A stretch of 64,000 nucleotides of DNA, taken from assembly GCA_028877215.1 (NCBI GenBank), contig JAPPFJ010000014.1, forward strand, positions 165,757 through 229,756, read 5' to 3'. Numbering within the stretch: the first letter of the stretch is position 1; each line of letters starts with the position of its first letter. The position numbers were made by a program, and so were the translations under genes. The notes below the pieces were generated by a model. It saw only the letters and a program-made list of their open reading frames with translations, was not told where the DNA came from and made no database searches. Origin of the DNA: Gemmatimonadota bacterium (GTDB lineage: Bacteria > Latescibacterota > UBA2968 > GCA-2709665). Positions 9,094 through 17,704 of the stretch are shown here, piece by piece.

Positions 9094-9878
9094 AACCGGA
9101 TGAGATTGCGCGTCGACTAATCGCGATCAGGCATAGGCAACTCGACTGCGCTCCGCTCGATTCGAGCATTCAGGTACCTTCCGATACCGCCGTCGTCACA
9201 CTGGATCCTCCTTCCGCTGCATCGCCGTATCCATCGGCGAATCGGAACGGCGTGTTTTTCTTCGGATGCCGGACGAAGGTTTCCCGCACCGACTTCCTGA
9301 ACGTCCTGGATCTGTTCAGAAAATCGGAGATTCAGCGGTTTTTCTTCTGGCTGAGCCCGAATCCCCAAATAGAGGAAATCAGCGGGTGGCTGCGGGGCAG
9401 CGGTCTCAAACCATTCAAGGGGACCACGTATCCGACGCTGATTCGTTCCGTGGAACCCATGGCGCCCATCAAGACCCCACTTGACGTGCGCCGCGTATCC
9501 CGGTTTGAGGTACAGAGCCGGAAGGATGCGATTCTGCGCATTTTCGATCCCTGGCCAAGTTCATTCTTCTTCGAGAGCGTCGAAAAGACCGGATTCGAGC
9601 ACTTCATGGCGTACGAGGCCGGCGCGCCCGTCAGCGCAGCCATACTCGCGTACGAAGGCGACTTTGCGTATCTCGGATGGGCGGGTACGGCCGAGGGCGA
9701 CAGAAGGAAGGGCGGGCAGAACGCGCTGATCAGGGCGCGCATGAATCGCGCCGTGGAACTGGGATGCCGGGTGGCCTGCAGCGAGACCCTCGCAAGGCTG
9801 AAGACGTCGCTGGGAAATCTCGAGCGCAACGGATTTGAGACGGTCTACTACAAGAAGGTCTACGTTTGGGATTCATAA
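9090..9878 (+). CDS. GNAT-family N-acetyltransferase
   Basis: 262 aa. The start ATG (9090) overlaps the UvrA-family stop as ATGA, which implies translational coupling and decides the start; the same frame is open far upstream but only as a shadow of the UvrA gene. The C-terminal half has the GNAT layout: substrate-side strand [22 protein letters not shown], the acetyl-CoA loop region [19 protein letters not shown], then ALELGC-like helix and a final [14 protein letters not shown], the typical GF-x-x-x-Y end. An N-terminal domain of about 130 residues precedes it, as in two-domain GNATs. Substrate unknown; linkage to a DNA-repair-type ATPase may be incidental. Confidence 0.75.
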   Translation: MKPDEIARRLIAIRHRQLDCAPLDSSIQVPSDTAVVTLDPPSAASPYPSANRNGVFFFGCRTKVSRTDFLNVLDLFRKSEIQRFFFWLSPNPQIEEISGWLRGSGLKPFKGTTYPTLIRSVEPMAPIKTPLDVRRVSRFEVQSRKDAILRIFDPWPSSFFFESVEKTGFEHFMAYEAGAPVSAAILAYEGDFAYLGWAGTAEGDRRKGGQNALIRARMNRAVELGCRVACSETLARLKTSLGNLERNGFETVYYKKVYVWDS

Positions 9879-9897
9879 ATGCACAAGGAGGCATATC

Positions 9898-10326
9898 ATG
9901 TCGTCAGCACCCGCGGGTTACCGCACCGTCACTCCTTATCTCGTCGTTGAGGATATTGAAGCGCTCATCTCGTTCCTGAAGGACGCATTCGGGGCTGAAG
10001 AGACCGAACGCGTTCCCGGCCCTGACGGAGCCACCAGGCATGCCGAGGTCCGAATCGGGGACTCTGTTGTCATGATGGGCGCCGCTCAGGAGGGGTATCC
10101 GCCCATGCCGGCCGCGCTTTATATGTACGTTGAAGATACCGACGCGTCCTACGCATCCGCGCTCGATGCCGGTGCGGAATCCCTGATGGAGCCCGCGGAC
10201 CAGTTCTATGGGGACCGGAACGCCGGCGTAAAGGACAGCCAGGGCATCACCTGGTGGATTGCCACGCGCGTGGAGAATCTGACCGCCGAGGAACTCCGCA
10301 AACGGGCGCTGAACGCACGACATTAG
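9898..10326 (+). CDS. VOC-fold (glyoxalase / PhnB-like) protein
   Basis: 142 aa. ATG at 9898 has an excellent AAGGAGG six bases upstream, so the longer open frame is not used. The sequence follows the PhnB/glyoxalase-type VOC pattern: TVTPYLVVEDIEALISFLKDAFGAEE, then RHAEVRIGDSVVMMG, a middle ALYMYVEDTDASYASALDAGAE and FYGDRNAGVKDSQGITWWIATRVE. VOC proteins are small metalloenzymes or binding proteins; this subclass is usually uncharacterised. Lies 19 bp after the GNAT gene and may share its transcript. Confidence 0.88.
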   Translation: MSSAPAGYRTVTPYLVVEDIEALISFLKDAFGAEETERVPGPDGATRHAEVRIGDSVVMMGAAQEGYPPMPAALYMYVEDTDASYASALDAGAESLMEPADQFYGDRNAGVKDSQGITWWIATRVENLTAEELRKRALNARH

Positions 10327-10374
10327 TGTTCTGACCAGGTGAGCCGTCTCGGAGACGGAACACGAGGTTCCAGG

Positions 10375-12750
10375 ATTCTTCACAACATTCTTACAGTCGC
10401 GATTCGCAACGCGGTCCGGAAAAAGACCTACACCGCAATCAGCGTTGCCAGCCTGGTGATCGGATTGACCTGTGCCATGCTCATCATGCTGTTTATCCGC
10501 TACGAGATGAGCTATGACGCATTTCGTCCTCACGCAGACCGCGTCTACCGCGTCATGAGGAAGAACATGGACGAGCGCGGACGCATCCGGTGGCAGAGCG
10601 CGCTGCCGGCAAAAGTCGCCGTGAGTTTGCGCAACGACCATCCCCAGGTGGAGGACGTGGTCCAATACCGCCAGATCAGCTCCTGGTTTCGCGCGGAAGG
10701 CCGGATATTTCGCCAGCGGCTCTGTCCCGTCGAAGGTGACGCCCTGGGCTTTTTCGGGCTCGACGTCATTCGCGGAGACGCCGCCTCGCTTTCTCGGGAG
10801 GACGCGTCTGTCGTGCTGACGCGGAGCCTTGCCGAAAAGCTCTTCGGGGACGCGGAGCCGGTGGGAAGGACAGTGGAAGTTCAGCGCGAGACCCACGTAC
10901 AGTCTTTCAATGTCATCGCGGTAATGCAGGATCTTCCCACCAATACGCGTTTTGAGTTCGACAGCGTCACGCGCTTTACGTCGGGCAACTGGGCGATCCG
11001 GGCGGCGCCGGTCTTTATCCGTCTGCAGCCGGGCGCGGACCCGGCGGCGGTCGAGCGGGCGCTTTCCGCCCGGTTTCCCACGGCTTCCGGCCGCGCGACG
11101 TACAGGCTCCAACCGATGCCGCGCATTCACCTTTATTCCAGGATCGACCTGGAGGGCTTCAAGGGTGATTCGGGGATGTTGTACGGCGACGTTCGCAATC
11201 TCTATCCGTTATCGATCCTGGGTCTCGGCATTCTGATCATCGCGTGTATCAACTTCATGAATCTGGCCACCGCACGGTCGACCCTTCGCGCCCGCGAGGC
11301 CGGCCTTCGCAGGGTCGCCGGCGCACACCGCCGATACGTGGTCGGCCAATACCTGTGTGAGTCCCTTCTGTTTACCTTTGCCGCGCTGCCGGTATCCATC
11401 GGGTTGACGCAGGCGCTCCTCCCGCAGTATGCGACTCTGATGGGCAAACCGCTTGTTTTCAACGTCGTCGAACAGATTCACTGGATTCTCGTCGTTACCA
11501 TAATCACCGGCCTGGTATCCGGAATCTACCCAGGTCTCTATCTGTCCGCCCAGCAGCCGGTGGATATATTGAGGGGCCTGCGCAGCGGACTCCCGAGGGA
11601 CCTCTGGGTGCGCCGGGCCCTGGTGATTCTGCAATTCGCGGCATCCACTGTTCTCATTGCGACCACGCTCGTCGTCTATCAGCAGATGGACCTGGTGCGG
11701 ACGAGGGACCTGGGATTCAACCGCAAAGGGGTCTTGGTCGTCAAGATCTTCGGACCCGATGCCGAGCGGCTCCCGCTGAACAGCCGCTACAATACGGTCA
11801 AGCAGCGGTTTGCGGACCATCCGGATATCATAGCGGCCGCGGCGAGCCTGGATCTGCCGGGGCACAGCTGGCCCAAACGGCGTTTCGTATCTCCCGTCGA
11901 TTCGCCGGACCGCGAGTCTGAAGTCCGGGTTTTTCGGGCAAATGAAGATTTCCTCGATTGTTATGATATTCCGATGCTGGCGGGACGGAATTTCTCGCAG
12001 GCTTACGCGGAACGGACAACCGATTGGGGCGACGTAACGGAGGTATTGATAAACGAAACGGCCGCGAAACGACTCGGCTGGATCCGGCCCGTCGGACAGG
12101 CGTTCCTGCTGAATGGGCGACCCGTGCAGGTCGTTGGGTTGACCCGTGACTTTCACGTACGCTCGCTGAGAGAGCCCATGGTCCCCCTGGTGATATCGGC
12201 GGCGGGATCGAACCTGAAATATCTGCATCTGAAGATCAGGGAGGACCGTGAGCAGGAAGTGTTATCGGACGTAATGCGGATCTGGGCTCATCTTGTCCCG
12301 ACTGTTCCTTTCGACGGCTTCTACATCGACGACTACGTCGAATCGAAATACAGCCATGAATCCCGGCAGGGCGCGCTGGTCATCCGGTCCGCCATTGTCG
12401 CCATCCTGCTGGCCTGCCTGGGAACCATGGGCCTCGCGGCATTCGCGGCCGAGCGACGCTCCCGTGAAATCGCGATACGCAAAGTGATGGGGGCGTCCGA
12501 GGGCCATCTCCTGTTGCGGGTTGCCCGGGAATTCCCGATGCTCGCGCTCCTTGCCGGGGCAGCTGCCTGTCCGTTTGCCTTTCTGTTGACACAGAACTGG
12601 CTGCGGAACTTTGCATACCGGATCGATCTCACGGTCTGGCCATTCCTTCTCAGTGCAGCGGTTACGCTCCTAATCGCCGTCGGAACCGTGGTTCATCTTG
12701 CCCGGAACGCGGCCCGTACCAACCCAGTCGATGTCTTGAGCCGGGAATAA
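10375..12750 (+). CDS. FtsX/MacB-type ABC transporter permease, copy 1 (probable ATT start)
   Basis: 791 aa if started at ATT 10375. N-terminal membrane helix, a MacB-type periplasmic domain, a three-helix FtsX core (around ILGLGILIIACINFMNLATARS), a second periplasmic domain and a final FtsX core with RSREIAIRKVMGAS near the C-terminus. This is the approximately 800-residue double-FtsX permease common in Bacteroidetes-like and Acidobacteria-like genomes, usually without an adjacent ATPase, as here. Family members typically begin MLRNxLxxAxRN; the codon at the Met position is ATT (then CTTCACAAC), with GAGG seven bases upstream. A GTG at 10339 is in frame but has no good binding site and would add a non-homologous leader. 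Likely exports a substrate or couples to lipoprotein or drug efflux. Confidence 0.88.
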   Translation: MLHNILTVAIRNAVRKKTYTAISVASLVIGLTCAMLIMLFIRYEMSYDAFRPHADRVYRVMRKNMDERGRIRWQSALPAKVAVSLRNDHPQVEDVVQYRQISSWFRAEGRIFRQRLCPVEGDALGFFGLDVIRGDAASLSREDASVVLTRSLAEKLFGDAEPVGRTVEVQRETHVQSFNVIAVMQDLPTNTRFEFDSVTRFTSGNWAIRAAPVFIRLQPGADPAAVERALSARFPTASGRATYRLQPMPRIHLYSRIDLEGFKGDSGMLYGDVRNLYPLSILGLGILIIACINFMNLATARSTLRAREAGLRRVAGAHRRYVVGQYLCESLLFTFAALPVSIGLTQALLPQYATLMGKPLVFNVVEQIHWILVVTIITGLVSGIYPGLYLSAQQPVDILRGLRSGLPRDLWVRRALVILQFAASTVLIATTLVVYQQMDLVRTRDLGFNRKGVLVVKIFGPDAERLPLNSRYNTVKQRFADHPDIIAAAASLDLPGHSWPKRRFVSPVDSPDRESEVRVFRANEDFLDCYDIPMLAGRNFSQAYAERTTDWGDVTEVLINETAAKRLGWIRPVGQAFLLNGRPVQVVGLTRDFHVRSLREPMVPLVISAAGSNLKYLHLKIREDREQEVLSDVMRIWAHLVPTVPFDGFYIDDYVESKYSHESRQGALVIRSAIVAILLACLGTMGLAAFAAERRSREIAIRKVMGASEGHLLLRVAREFPMLALLAGAAACPFAFLLTQNWLRNFAYRIDLTVWPFLLSAAVTLLIAVGTVVHLARNAARTNPVDVLSRE

Positions 12751-12753
12751 GAC

Positions 12754-15147
12754 ATTCTACGCAACGTTCTCACAGTCGCCATCCGGCACATCATTCGCCA
12801 TCGTCTGTATACGCTGGCCAATCTCCTCGGCCTGAGCGTTGGTCTCGCGTGCATGCTCCTGACGTGGCTCTACGTCGCCCACGAAACCGGCTTCGACACG
12901 TTTCGCCCCGGGGCCGATCGCACCTATCGGGTATTGCGGCAACTGACCACCCCCCATAAAATGGACTTCCAGATCGAGGCCCACGCTGCGCTCACCCCCG
13001 AGATGGTCGAATCCATCGCCGAAATCGAGTCTGCCAACCGCATCCGTCCGGGCCATCGCTGGGTGCGGTATCGCCGGTTTGCCCAGCGCCGCGCGTTCTG
13101 GTATACCGATCCCAACTATCTCGCATTCTGGGGGATCAGACTAATGCGCGGCGATCTCCACAAAGCGCTCAAGCAACCGGGCGGCGTGGTCCTTTCGCAA
13201 GAGGCGGTCGCCGAATTCTTCCCGGCCGGGGAAGACCCAATGGGCAAGGTGCTCGAAGGTCAGTGGGGCGACTACATCGTCACCGGAATTCTGGAAGCAC
13301 AGCCGAGCAATACGCATTTTAATCCCCATTTCGTAACCGCAACCCTGCCGGCAGGCGTCCGGGATGCCTGGTCCAATTGGGAACTCCGCACGTCATTTCG
13401 GTGGGTACAGACCTTTGTCCGTCTGCGCAGGGATGCCGACCCGGATCGAACCGAACAGAAATTGCGAGCGCTGGCGATACCCGAAGAAAACCCGGAAAAC
13501 ACAACCAGCCATCGCCTTCAATCGCTCTTGCGTACGCGTCTCTATGGACATGAAGATTTCCCGGAAGGCATCAGTGGTCCGGGCACCGGCATTGGCGCCG
13601 GCGATCTCAAGGCGGTTCGCTCCGTCGCGTCCATTGGCATGCTCGCCTTATTCGTCGCCTGTATCAACTTCGTCAATCTCTCCACCGCGCGCGCGGCCCT
13701 TCGGGCCAGGGAAGTGGGTATGCGAAGGGTCGTTGGCGCAGGTCAGCGGCAGTTGGCATGCCAATTTCTCCTCGAGTCCGTCCTGCTCACCGTTCTCGCA
13801 CTGCCCCTGTCCCTTGTTCTCACGGGCATGACCGGGCCGTACTGGCAACATATCGTGGGACAAACGGATACGCTCTCTGCATTTTTGGAGCCGCAAATGG
13901 CGGTTGTACTCGTGGCCGCAACGGTTCTGGTCGGTCTGTTCTCGGGCGTCTATCCAGCCTTTCTTCTCAGCCGGGTCTCCCCCATTGCCGCACTGCACAG
14001 CCAATCCCCCACGGGGTCAGGCGGTTCATTGCCGCGCAGGGTTTTCATGATCCTTCAGTTTGCCGTCTCCGTTTTTCTCGTTTACGTCGCGCTTGTCGCC
14101 TTTGTCCAGCTCGACCATGTCCTGAAGAAAGATCTGGGGTTCAATAAAGAAAACATCCTGGCGCTCCGCATCTTCGACGTCGACGGGTCGCTGAGGAAAA
14201 CTTACAACGAAGTGAAACAGCGCTTTCTCGAACACCCAGATGTACTCGCGGCAAGCGCATCCGCCAGCCTTCCGGGCGAAGGCTGGACCAGCAGAAAGGA
14301 AATGGTCCTGGATCCATCGGGCGCTGTTTTCGAGATACGGCAATACGCCATTGACGAAGATCAATTCGGCATGATCGGCGTCAATCTCGTTGCCGGGCGC
14401 AATTTTTCCGTTGACATCAAGAGTGATTTTGAAAGTGCATATATTCTCAACGAGACAGCCGTGGAGAAACTCGGACTTGAAAATCCGGTCGGAAAACCGT
14501 TTAAACTTCACGATAATGAGGGCTGGATCATCGGCGTTGTAGAGGACTTTCACATGCGTCGGCTGACCGAAAGACTCCACGCCAATGCCTTTGTCTTGCG
14601 CCCGCGGTCCTTTCGCGTGGTCAACTTGCGACTTGCCGCCGGAAACATAAGCGAAACCATACAGGGCCTCGAGGAAATCTGGAAGACCTATATCCCGGTT
14701 CGCCCATTCATGTATGCATTTCTCGATGACCGGCTGGAGATCAATTACGGAAAATATCTGCGTTTCCAACGCATTTTTGCCGTTGGATTCGGAGTCTCGT
14801 TTCTCATCGCCTCTATCGGCCTGCTCGGTCTTGCCGCCCACACGTGCGAGCGCCGCCGCAAAGAGATTGGCATTCGCAAGGTCTTCGGCGCATCTATCGG
14901 CAAGATCGCGATCCTGTTGGGTGCCGAATTCACAAAGCTGGTACTCATCGCCAATCTCATCGCGTGGCCGTTTGCCTATGTCCTCATGCAAGACTGGCTG
15001 CAAGGTTTCGCCTATCGCGCAAACATGGGCCTGTTCCCCTTTCTTGTCACGATTTTGGGATCTGTTCTCGGCACGCTGCTGGTTGTCGGATTCCAGTGCT
15101 TTAGAGCCTCAAGCGCCAATCCCATAGAAGCTCTGCGCCACGAATAG
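12754..15147 (+). CDS. FtsX/MacB-type ABC transporter permease, copy 2 (probable ATT start)
   Basis: 797 aa from ATT 12754. Paralogue of the preceding gene with the same architecture: N-terminal helix, MacB-like periplasmic domain, FtsX core (LFVACINFVNLSTARAALRAREVGMRR), second periplasmic domain and C-terminal core with RRRKEIGIRKVFGAS. It lies in the same frame as copy 1, separated only by the TAA stop and one GAC codon. The first in-frame ATG (12853) would delete most of the conserved N-terminus (LRNVLTVAIRH aligns with LHNILTVAIRN of copy 1), so an ATT start is inferred, with GGGA seven bases upstream. No ATPase gene is adjacent. A stop-codon readthrough fusion is the alternative. Confidence 0.88.
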   Translation: MLRNVLTVAIRHIIRHRLYTLANLLGLSVGLACMLLTWLYVAHETGFDTFRPGADRTYRVLRQLTTPHKMDFQIEAHAALTPEMVESIAEIESANRIRPGHRWVRYRRFAQRRAFWYTDPNYLAFWGIRLMRGDLHKALKQPGGVVLSQEAVAEFFPAGEDPMGKVLEGQWGDYIVTGILEAQPSNTHFNPHFVTATLPAGVRDAWSNWELRTSFRWVQTFVRLRRDADPDRTEQKLRALAIPEENPENTTSHRLQSLLRTRLYGHEDFPEGISGPGTGIGAGDLKAVRSVASIGMLALFVACINFVNLSTARAALRAREVGMRRVVGAGQRQLACQFLLESVLLTVLALPLSLVLTGMTGPYWQHIVGQTDTLSAFLEPQMAVVLVAATVLVGLFSGVYPAFLLSRVSPIAALHSQSPTGSGGSLPRRVFMILQFAVSVFLVYVALVAFVQLDHVLKKDLGFNKENILALRIFDVDGSLRKTYNEVKQRFLEHPDVLAASASASLPGEGWTSRKEMVLDPSGAVFEIRQYAIDEDQFGMIGVNLVAGRNFSVDIKSDFESAYILNETAVEKLGLENPVGKPFKLHDNEGWIIGVVEDFHMRRLTERLHANAFVLRPRSFRVVNLRLAAGNISETIQGLEEIWKTYIPVRPFMYAFLDDRLEINYGKYLRFQRIFAVGFGVSFLIASIGLLGLAAHTCERRRKEIGIRKVFGASIGKIAILLGAEFTKLVLIANLIAWPFAYVLMQDWLQGFAYRANMGLFPFLVTILGSVLGTLLVVGFQCFRASSANPIEALRHE

Positions 15148-15225
15148 AAACGCACAGCCGGATCGAGGACTGTCAAAGAAGAGCCGCACAAACGTGAGCG
15201 GAATTGACGTGGAAGGAGCATAATC

Positions 15226-15783
15226 ATGTGGATACCCGATGCGAACGTGTCGCGACATCACGCGGATATACTTACCGTGATCAACTACTATCGCATGTTC
15301 GCCGGTGGGATGGACGTGGTTCTCTTTCCGCCGGTGCGCCTCAATTACGGCGGCAAGTCGGACTGTATGGTCTATCCGAACGTGGGTGTGATCGTTCGGA
15401 GAAACGGCCCCAGGCAGATCTGCAGAAAAAACCACGATCACCAGGTCTACGAAGGGCCGCCGAACTTCGTACTGGAGATCGAGTCCAAGCACGGATTCAC
15501 GGACCTGGACAAGAAGCGTCATATCTATGAAGCTTCGGGAGTCCAGGAGGCATTGTTTCTGGAAAACGGTAAACCGGCGACTTGGTACCAGCTTCGCGGC
15601 GGGAAGTTTGAAATGCTCGGCCAGGAGCCGGCCGGTCTCGTCGAGAGCAGGGCCCTTCCCGGATTCGTCCTTGACTTTGGCAAATTCAGGGAACACAGAT
15701 GGCTGGAAATGATGGAAGACATCAAGAGGAGTGTCGAGACGACGGATGTGCAGAGAGAGCTTGCGCAGGAATACGGTATGTGA
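15226..15783 (+). CDS. Uma2-family (DUF820) PD-(D/E)XK nuclease-like protein
   Basis: 185 aa; ATG at 15226 with GGAAGGAG seven bases upstream. The Uma2 pattern is clear: an early conserved pattern with DCMVYPNVGVIV, the catalytic-type segment GPPNFVLEIESKH, then DLDKKRHIYEASGVQEALFLE, corresponding to the E-x-E, D-x-x-x-K and G-V-x-E-x-W/L core. The family is restriction-endonuclease-like in fold and often multiplies in genomes of filamentous or accessory-rich bacteria; its biological target is not established. An 8-bp repeat array begins three bases after the stop. Unusual for the family, the usual PDVxV acidic motif reads YPNVGV, so catalytic competence is uncertain. Confidence 0.8.
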   Translation: MWIPDANVSRHHADILTVINYYRMFAGGMDVVLFPPVRLNYGGKSDCMVYPNVGVIVRRNGPRQICRKNHDHQVYEGPPNFVLEIESKHGFTDLDKKRHIYEASGVQEALFLENGKPATWYQLRGGKFEMLGQEPAGLVESRALPGFVLDFGKFREHRWLEMMEDIKRSVETTDVQRELAQEYGM

Positions 15784-15786
15784 GGA

Positions 15787-15923
15787 CGAGAATACGAGAA
15801 TACGAATAGACGAGAATACGAAAAGGCGAAAAACGAGTAGACGAGGAGGCGAGTAAACGAGAACACCAGACGAATGATATATTCCCGCTCTTTCGTAGTT
15901 TCGTGCTCTCGTAGTTTCGTAGG
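15787..15923. repeat. 8-bp phased CGA / CGTAGTTT array, copy 2
   Basis: Begins three bases after the Uma2 stop codon. Left arm octamers: CGAGAATA (three copies), CGAATAGA, CGAAAAGG, CGAGTAGA, CGAGGAGG, CGAGTAAA and a final CGAATGATATATTCCCGCTCTTT junction that matches copy 1. Right arm: CGTAGTTT (15894-15901), CGTGCTCT, CGTAGTTT, CGTAGG. The arms are complementary in register, giving an imperfect hairpin. It lies between the Uma2 gene and the ankyrin gene. Confidence 0.8.
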
Positions 15924-15965
15924 GCCCCGAAAAATGACGAATCAAGGATAAATGGAGGAACAGCA

Positions 15966-17657
15966 ATGGCCAACAACGGATCGTTCAGGGTCGCCGATCT
16001 CTGCGAGGCGGCAGCCAGCGGCGACGTCTCGAGGATTAAACAGATACTTGGCGAACAGCCCGACCTGGTAAACGTACACATGGCGGAGAACAACGAACAC
16101 CGCGCGATTCATTACGCGGTGATGAACCGGAACATCGATGCGGTCCGCGTTCTCATGGAAGCGGGCGCGGACCACAACTCGGGCATTTATCCCCACCGCG
16201 ACGCCACCGGCGCGTATACCATGGCCCGGGAACGCGGCCTGGACGACATCGTCCACGTGATCAGGGAAGAAGACGAAAGACGTAAGCTTGCCGCCTGCAA
16301 GAATGTCACCATTACCGACGAAAACGACGCGCTCTTCCAGGCCGTCAGCGAGGGTCGTGACGAGGCTGCGCTCGACGTTCTGGATCGGCATCCCGAATTG
16401 CTGGATGCCTGTCATCGCAACGGCGGCAGCATCATTCACGCCGCGGCATCGCACGGTCGTTACCGGCTCGTTCGCGAACTGCTTGATCGCGGCGCCGATA
16501 TAACCCATCTCACGCCCGAGGGCCAATCGCCCCTCGACGGCGCAGTCCTTAATGTACGCGGGAGAAACAGGCCGCTCAACGAAGGGTGTCTGATCTGCAC
16601 GGGCATCCTGCTGCAGGCGGGATGCGAGCAATCCATCGAATCCGCCGTCGCCCTGGGGGATTTCGAATTCGTCCGCGCGTTCGCCAGGGCGCATCCCGAA
16701 CGTTTTCAGGCGAACGACAGTGAGCGCAACGGCCTTTTGACGATCGCGGTCCAGAATGACAATATCGACATGGTGCGTATGCTGCTCGACCTCGGTCTGC
16801 ACCCGGACGACAGGCACCAGCTGCACCACTACGAATCCAGGCCGTATTCGTGGGGCGGGCCGCTTTCCGATGCGTCAGGTAACTCCCGATATGAAATCGC
16901 CGAACTCCTGCTCGAGCGGGGCGCCGATCCCAACGCCAGCATCTATGCCAGCGCCAATCCCGTGGGTGCGGCGTACAACAACCGCGACGATCGGATGAAG
17001 GGACTGTTGTTCCGATATGGAGGCGTTCTGGATCACATTACCATTGGACTCGAGGCTGAAACCGCCGCCGGCGCGGTTGCCCTCCACAACGACCCATCGA
17101 TCGCGGAGAAGCTGCTCTGGGCAGCGGGATGCGGCGGCGACCCGGATATCGTGGGGATGTGCCTGCGGCAACTCGACTGGGAACCGGACGACGGGCGGTG
17201 GTTCGGCCTGCTGGAGCAGCCGCTGCGCCTGTGGCGGACCAACCCCCACCGCAAGTTCCGCGACTTCGACCGCACGGTCTATCCCGAGATCTTCCGCATG
17301 ATTCTGGCCCAGGGCGTCAGCCCCAATCTTGTGGGTCGTTTCGGGTACCGGCTCGCCCACCATCTGGCGGCCTGCGGGATCGTCTGGGGCGAACCGATTA
17401 TGACCGAACCCGAACGGATCACATTTGCAACCATCCTCCTCGACCACGGCGCCGACCTGAACGTCATCGACGACCTCCTGCAATCCACGCCGCTCGGCTG
17501 GGCGGTAAGATGGGGCAAGCACGAACTGGCACGATTGTACCTCGAACGCGGGGCCGACCCCACGCTGGCCGGCGCCGATTGGGCAACGCCCCTCGCCTGG
17601 GCGCAGAAAAATGGAGATGAGACCGCTGCGGATCTCATCTCCGGATACGCGCATTAA
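15966..17657 (+). CDS. Ankyrin-repeat protein
   Basis: 563 aa; ATG at 15966 with GGAGGA upstream. Successive ankyrin units are visible as paired-helix repeats: NEHRAIHYAVMNRNIDAVRVLMEAGAD (about 42-68), a unit around GGSIIHAAASHGRYRLVRELLDRGAD (about 155-180), NGLLTIAVQNDNIDMVRMLLDLGLH (about 258-282), SRYEIAELLLERGADPN (about 305) and C-terminal TPLGWAVRWGKHELARLYLERGADPT (about 507-532). There is no signal peptide or membrane helix, so it is probably cytoplasmic. Ankyrin repeats mediate protein-protein contact; the partner is unknown. No adjacent plus-strand gene with a related role. The repeat call is secure; the function is not. Confidence 0.88.
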   Translation: MANNGSFRVADLCEAAASGDVSRIKQILGEQPDLVNVHMAENNEHRAIHYAVMNRNIDAVRVLMEAGADHNSGIYPHRDATGAYTMARERGLDDIVHVIREEDERRKLAACKNVTITDENDALFQAVSEGRDEAALDVLDRHPELLDACHRNGGSIIHAAASHGRYRLVRELLDRGADITHLTPEGQSPLDGAVLNVRGRNRPLNEGCLICTGILLQAGCEQSIESAVALGDFEFVRAFARAHPERFQANDSERNGLLTIAVQNDNIDMVRMLLDLGLHPDDRHQLHHYESRPYSWGGPLSDASGNSRYEIAELLLERGADPNASIYASANPVGAAYNNRDDRMKGLLFRYGGVLDHITIGLEAETAAGAVALHNDPSIAEKLLWAAGCGGDPDIVGMCLRQLDWEPDDGRWFGLLEQPLRLWRTNPHRKFRDFDRTVYPEIFRMILAQGVSPNLVGRFGYRLAHHLAACGIVWGEPIMTEPERITFATILLDHGADLNVIDDLLQSTPLGWAVRWGKHELARLYLERGADPTLAGADWATPLAWAQKNGDETAADLISGYAH

Positions 17658-17704
17658 TATTCCGACAAACGGTTGCGTGCCACACTTTCACTGTAAGTGG
17701 TCGT

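Noticed and set aside
15784-15930. CRISPR-like array
   Set aside because: Repeat units are 8 bp without unique spacers of constant length, no cas genes near, arms are complementary.
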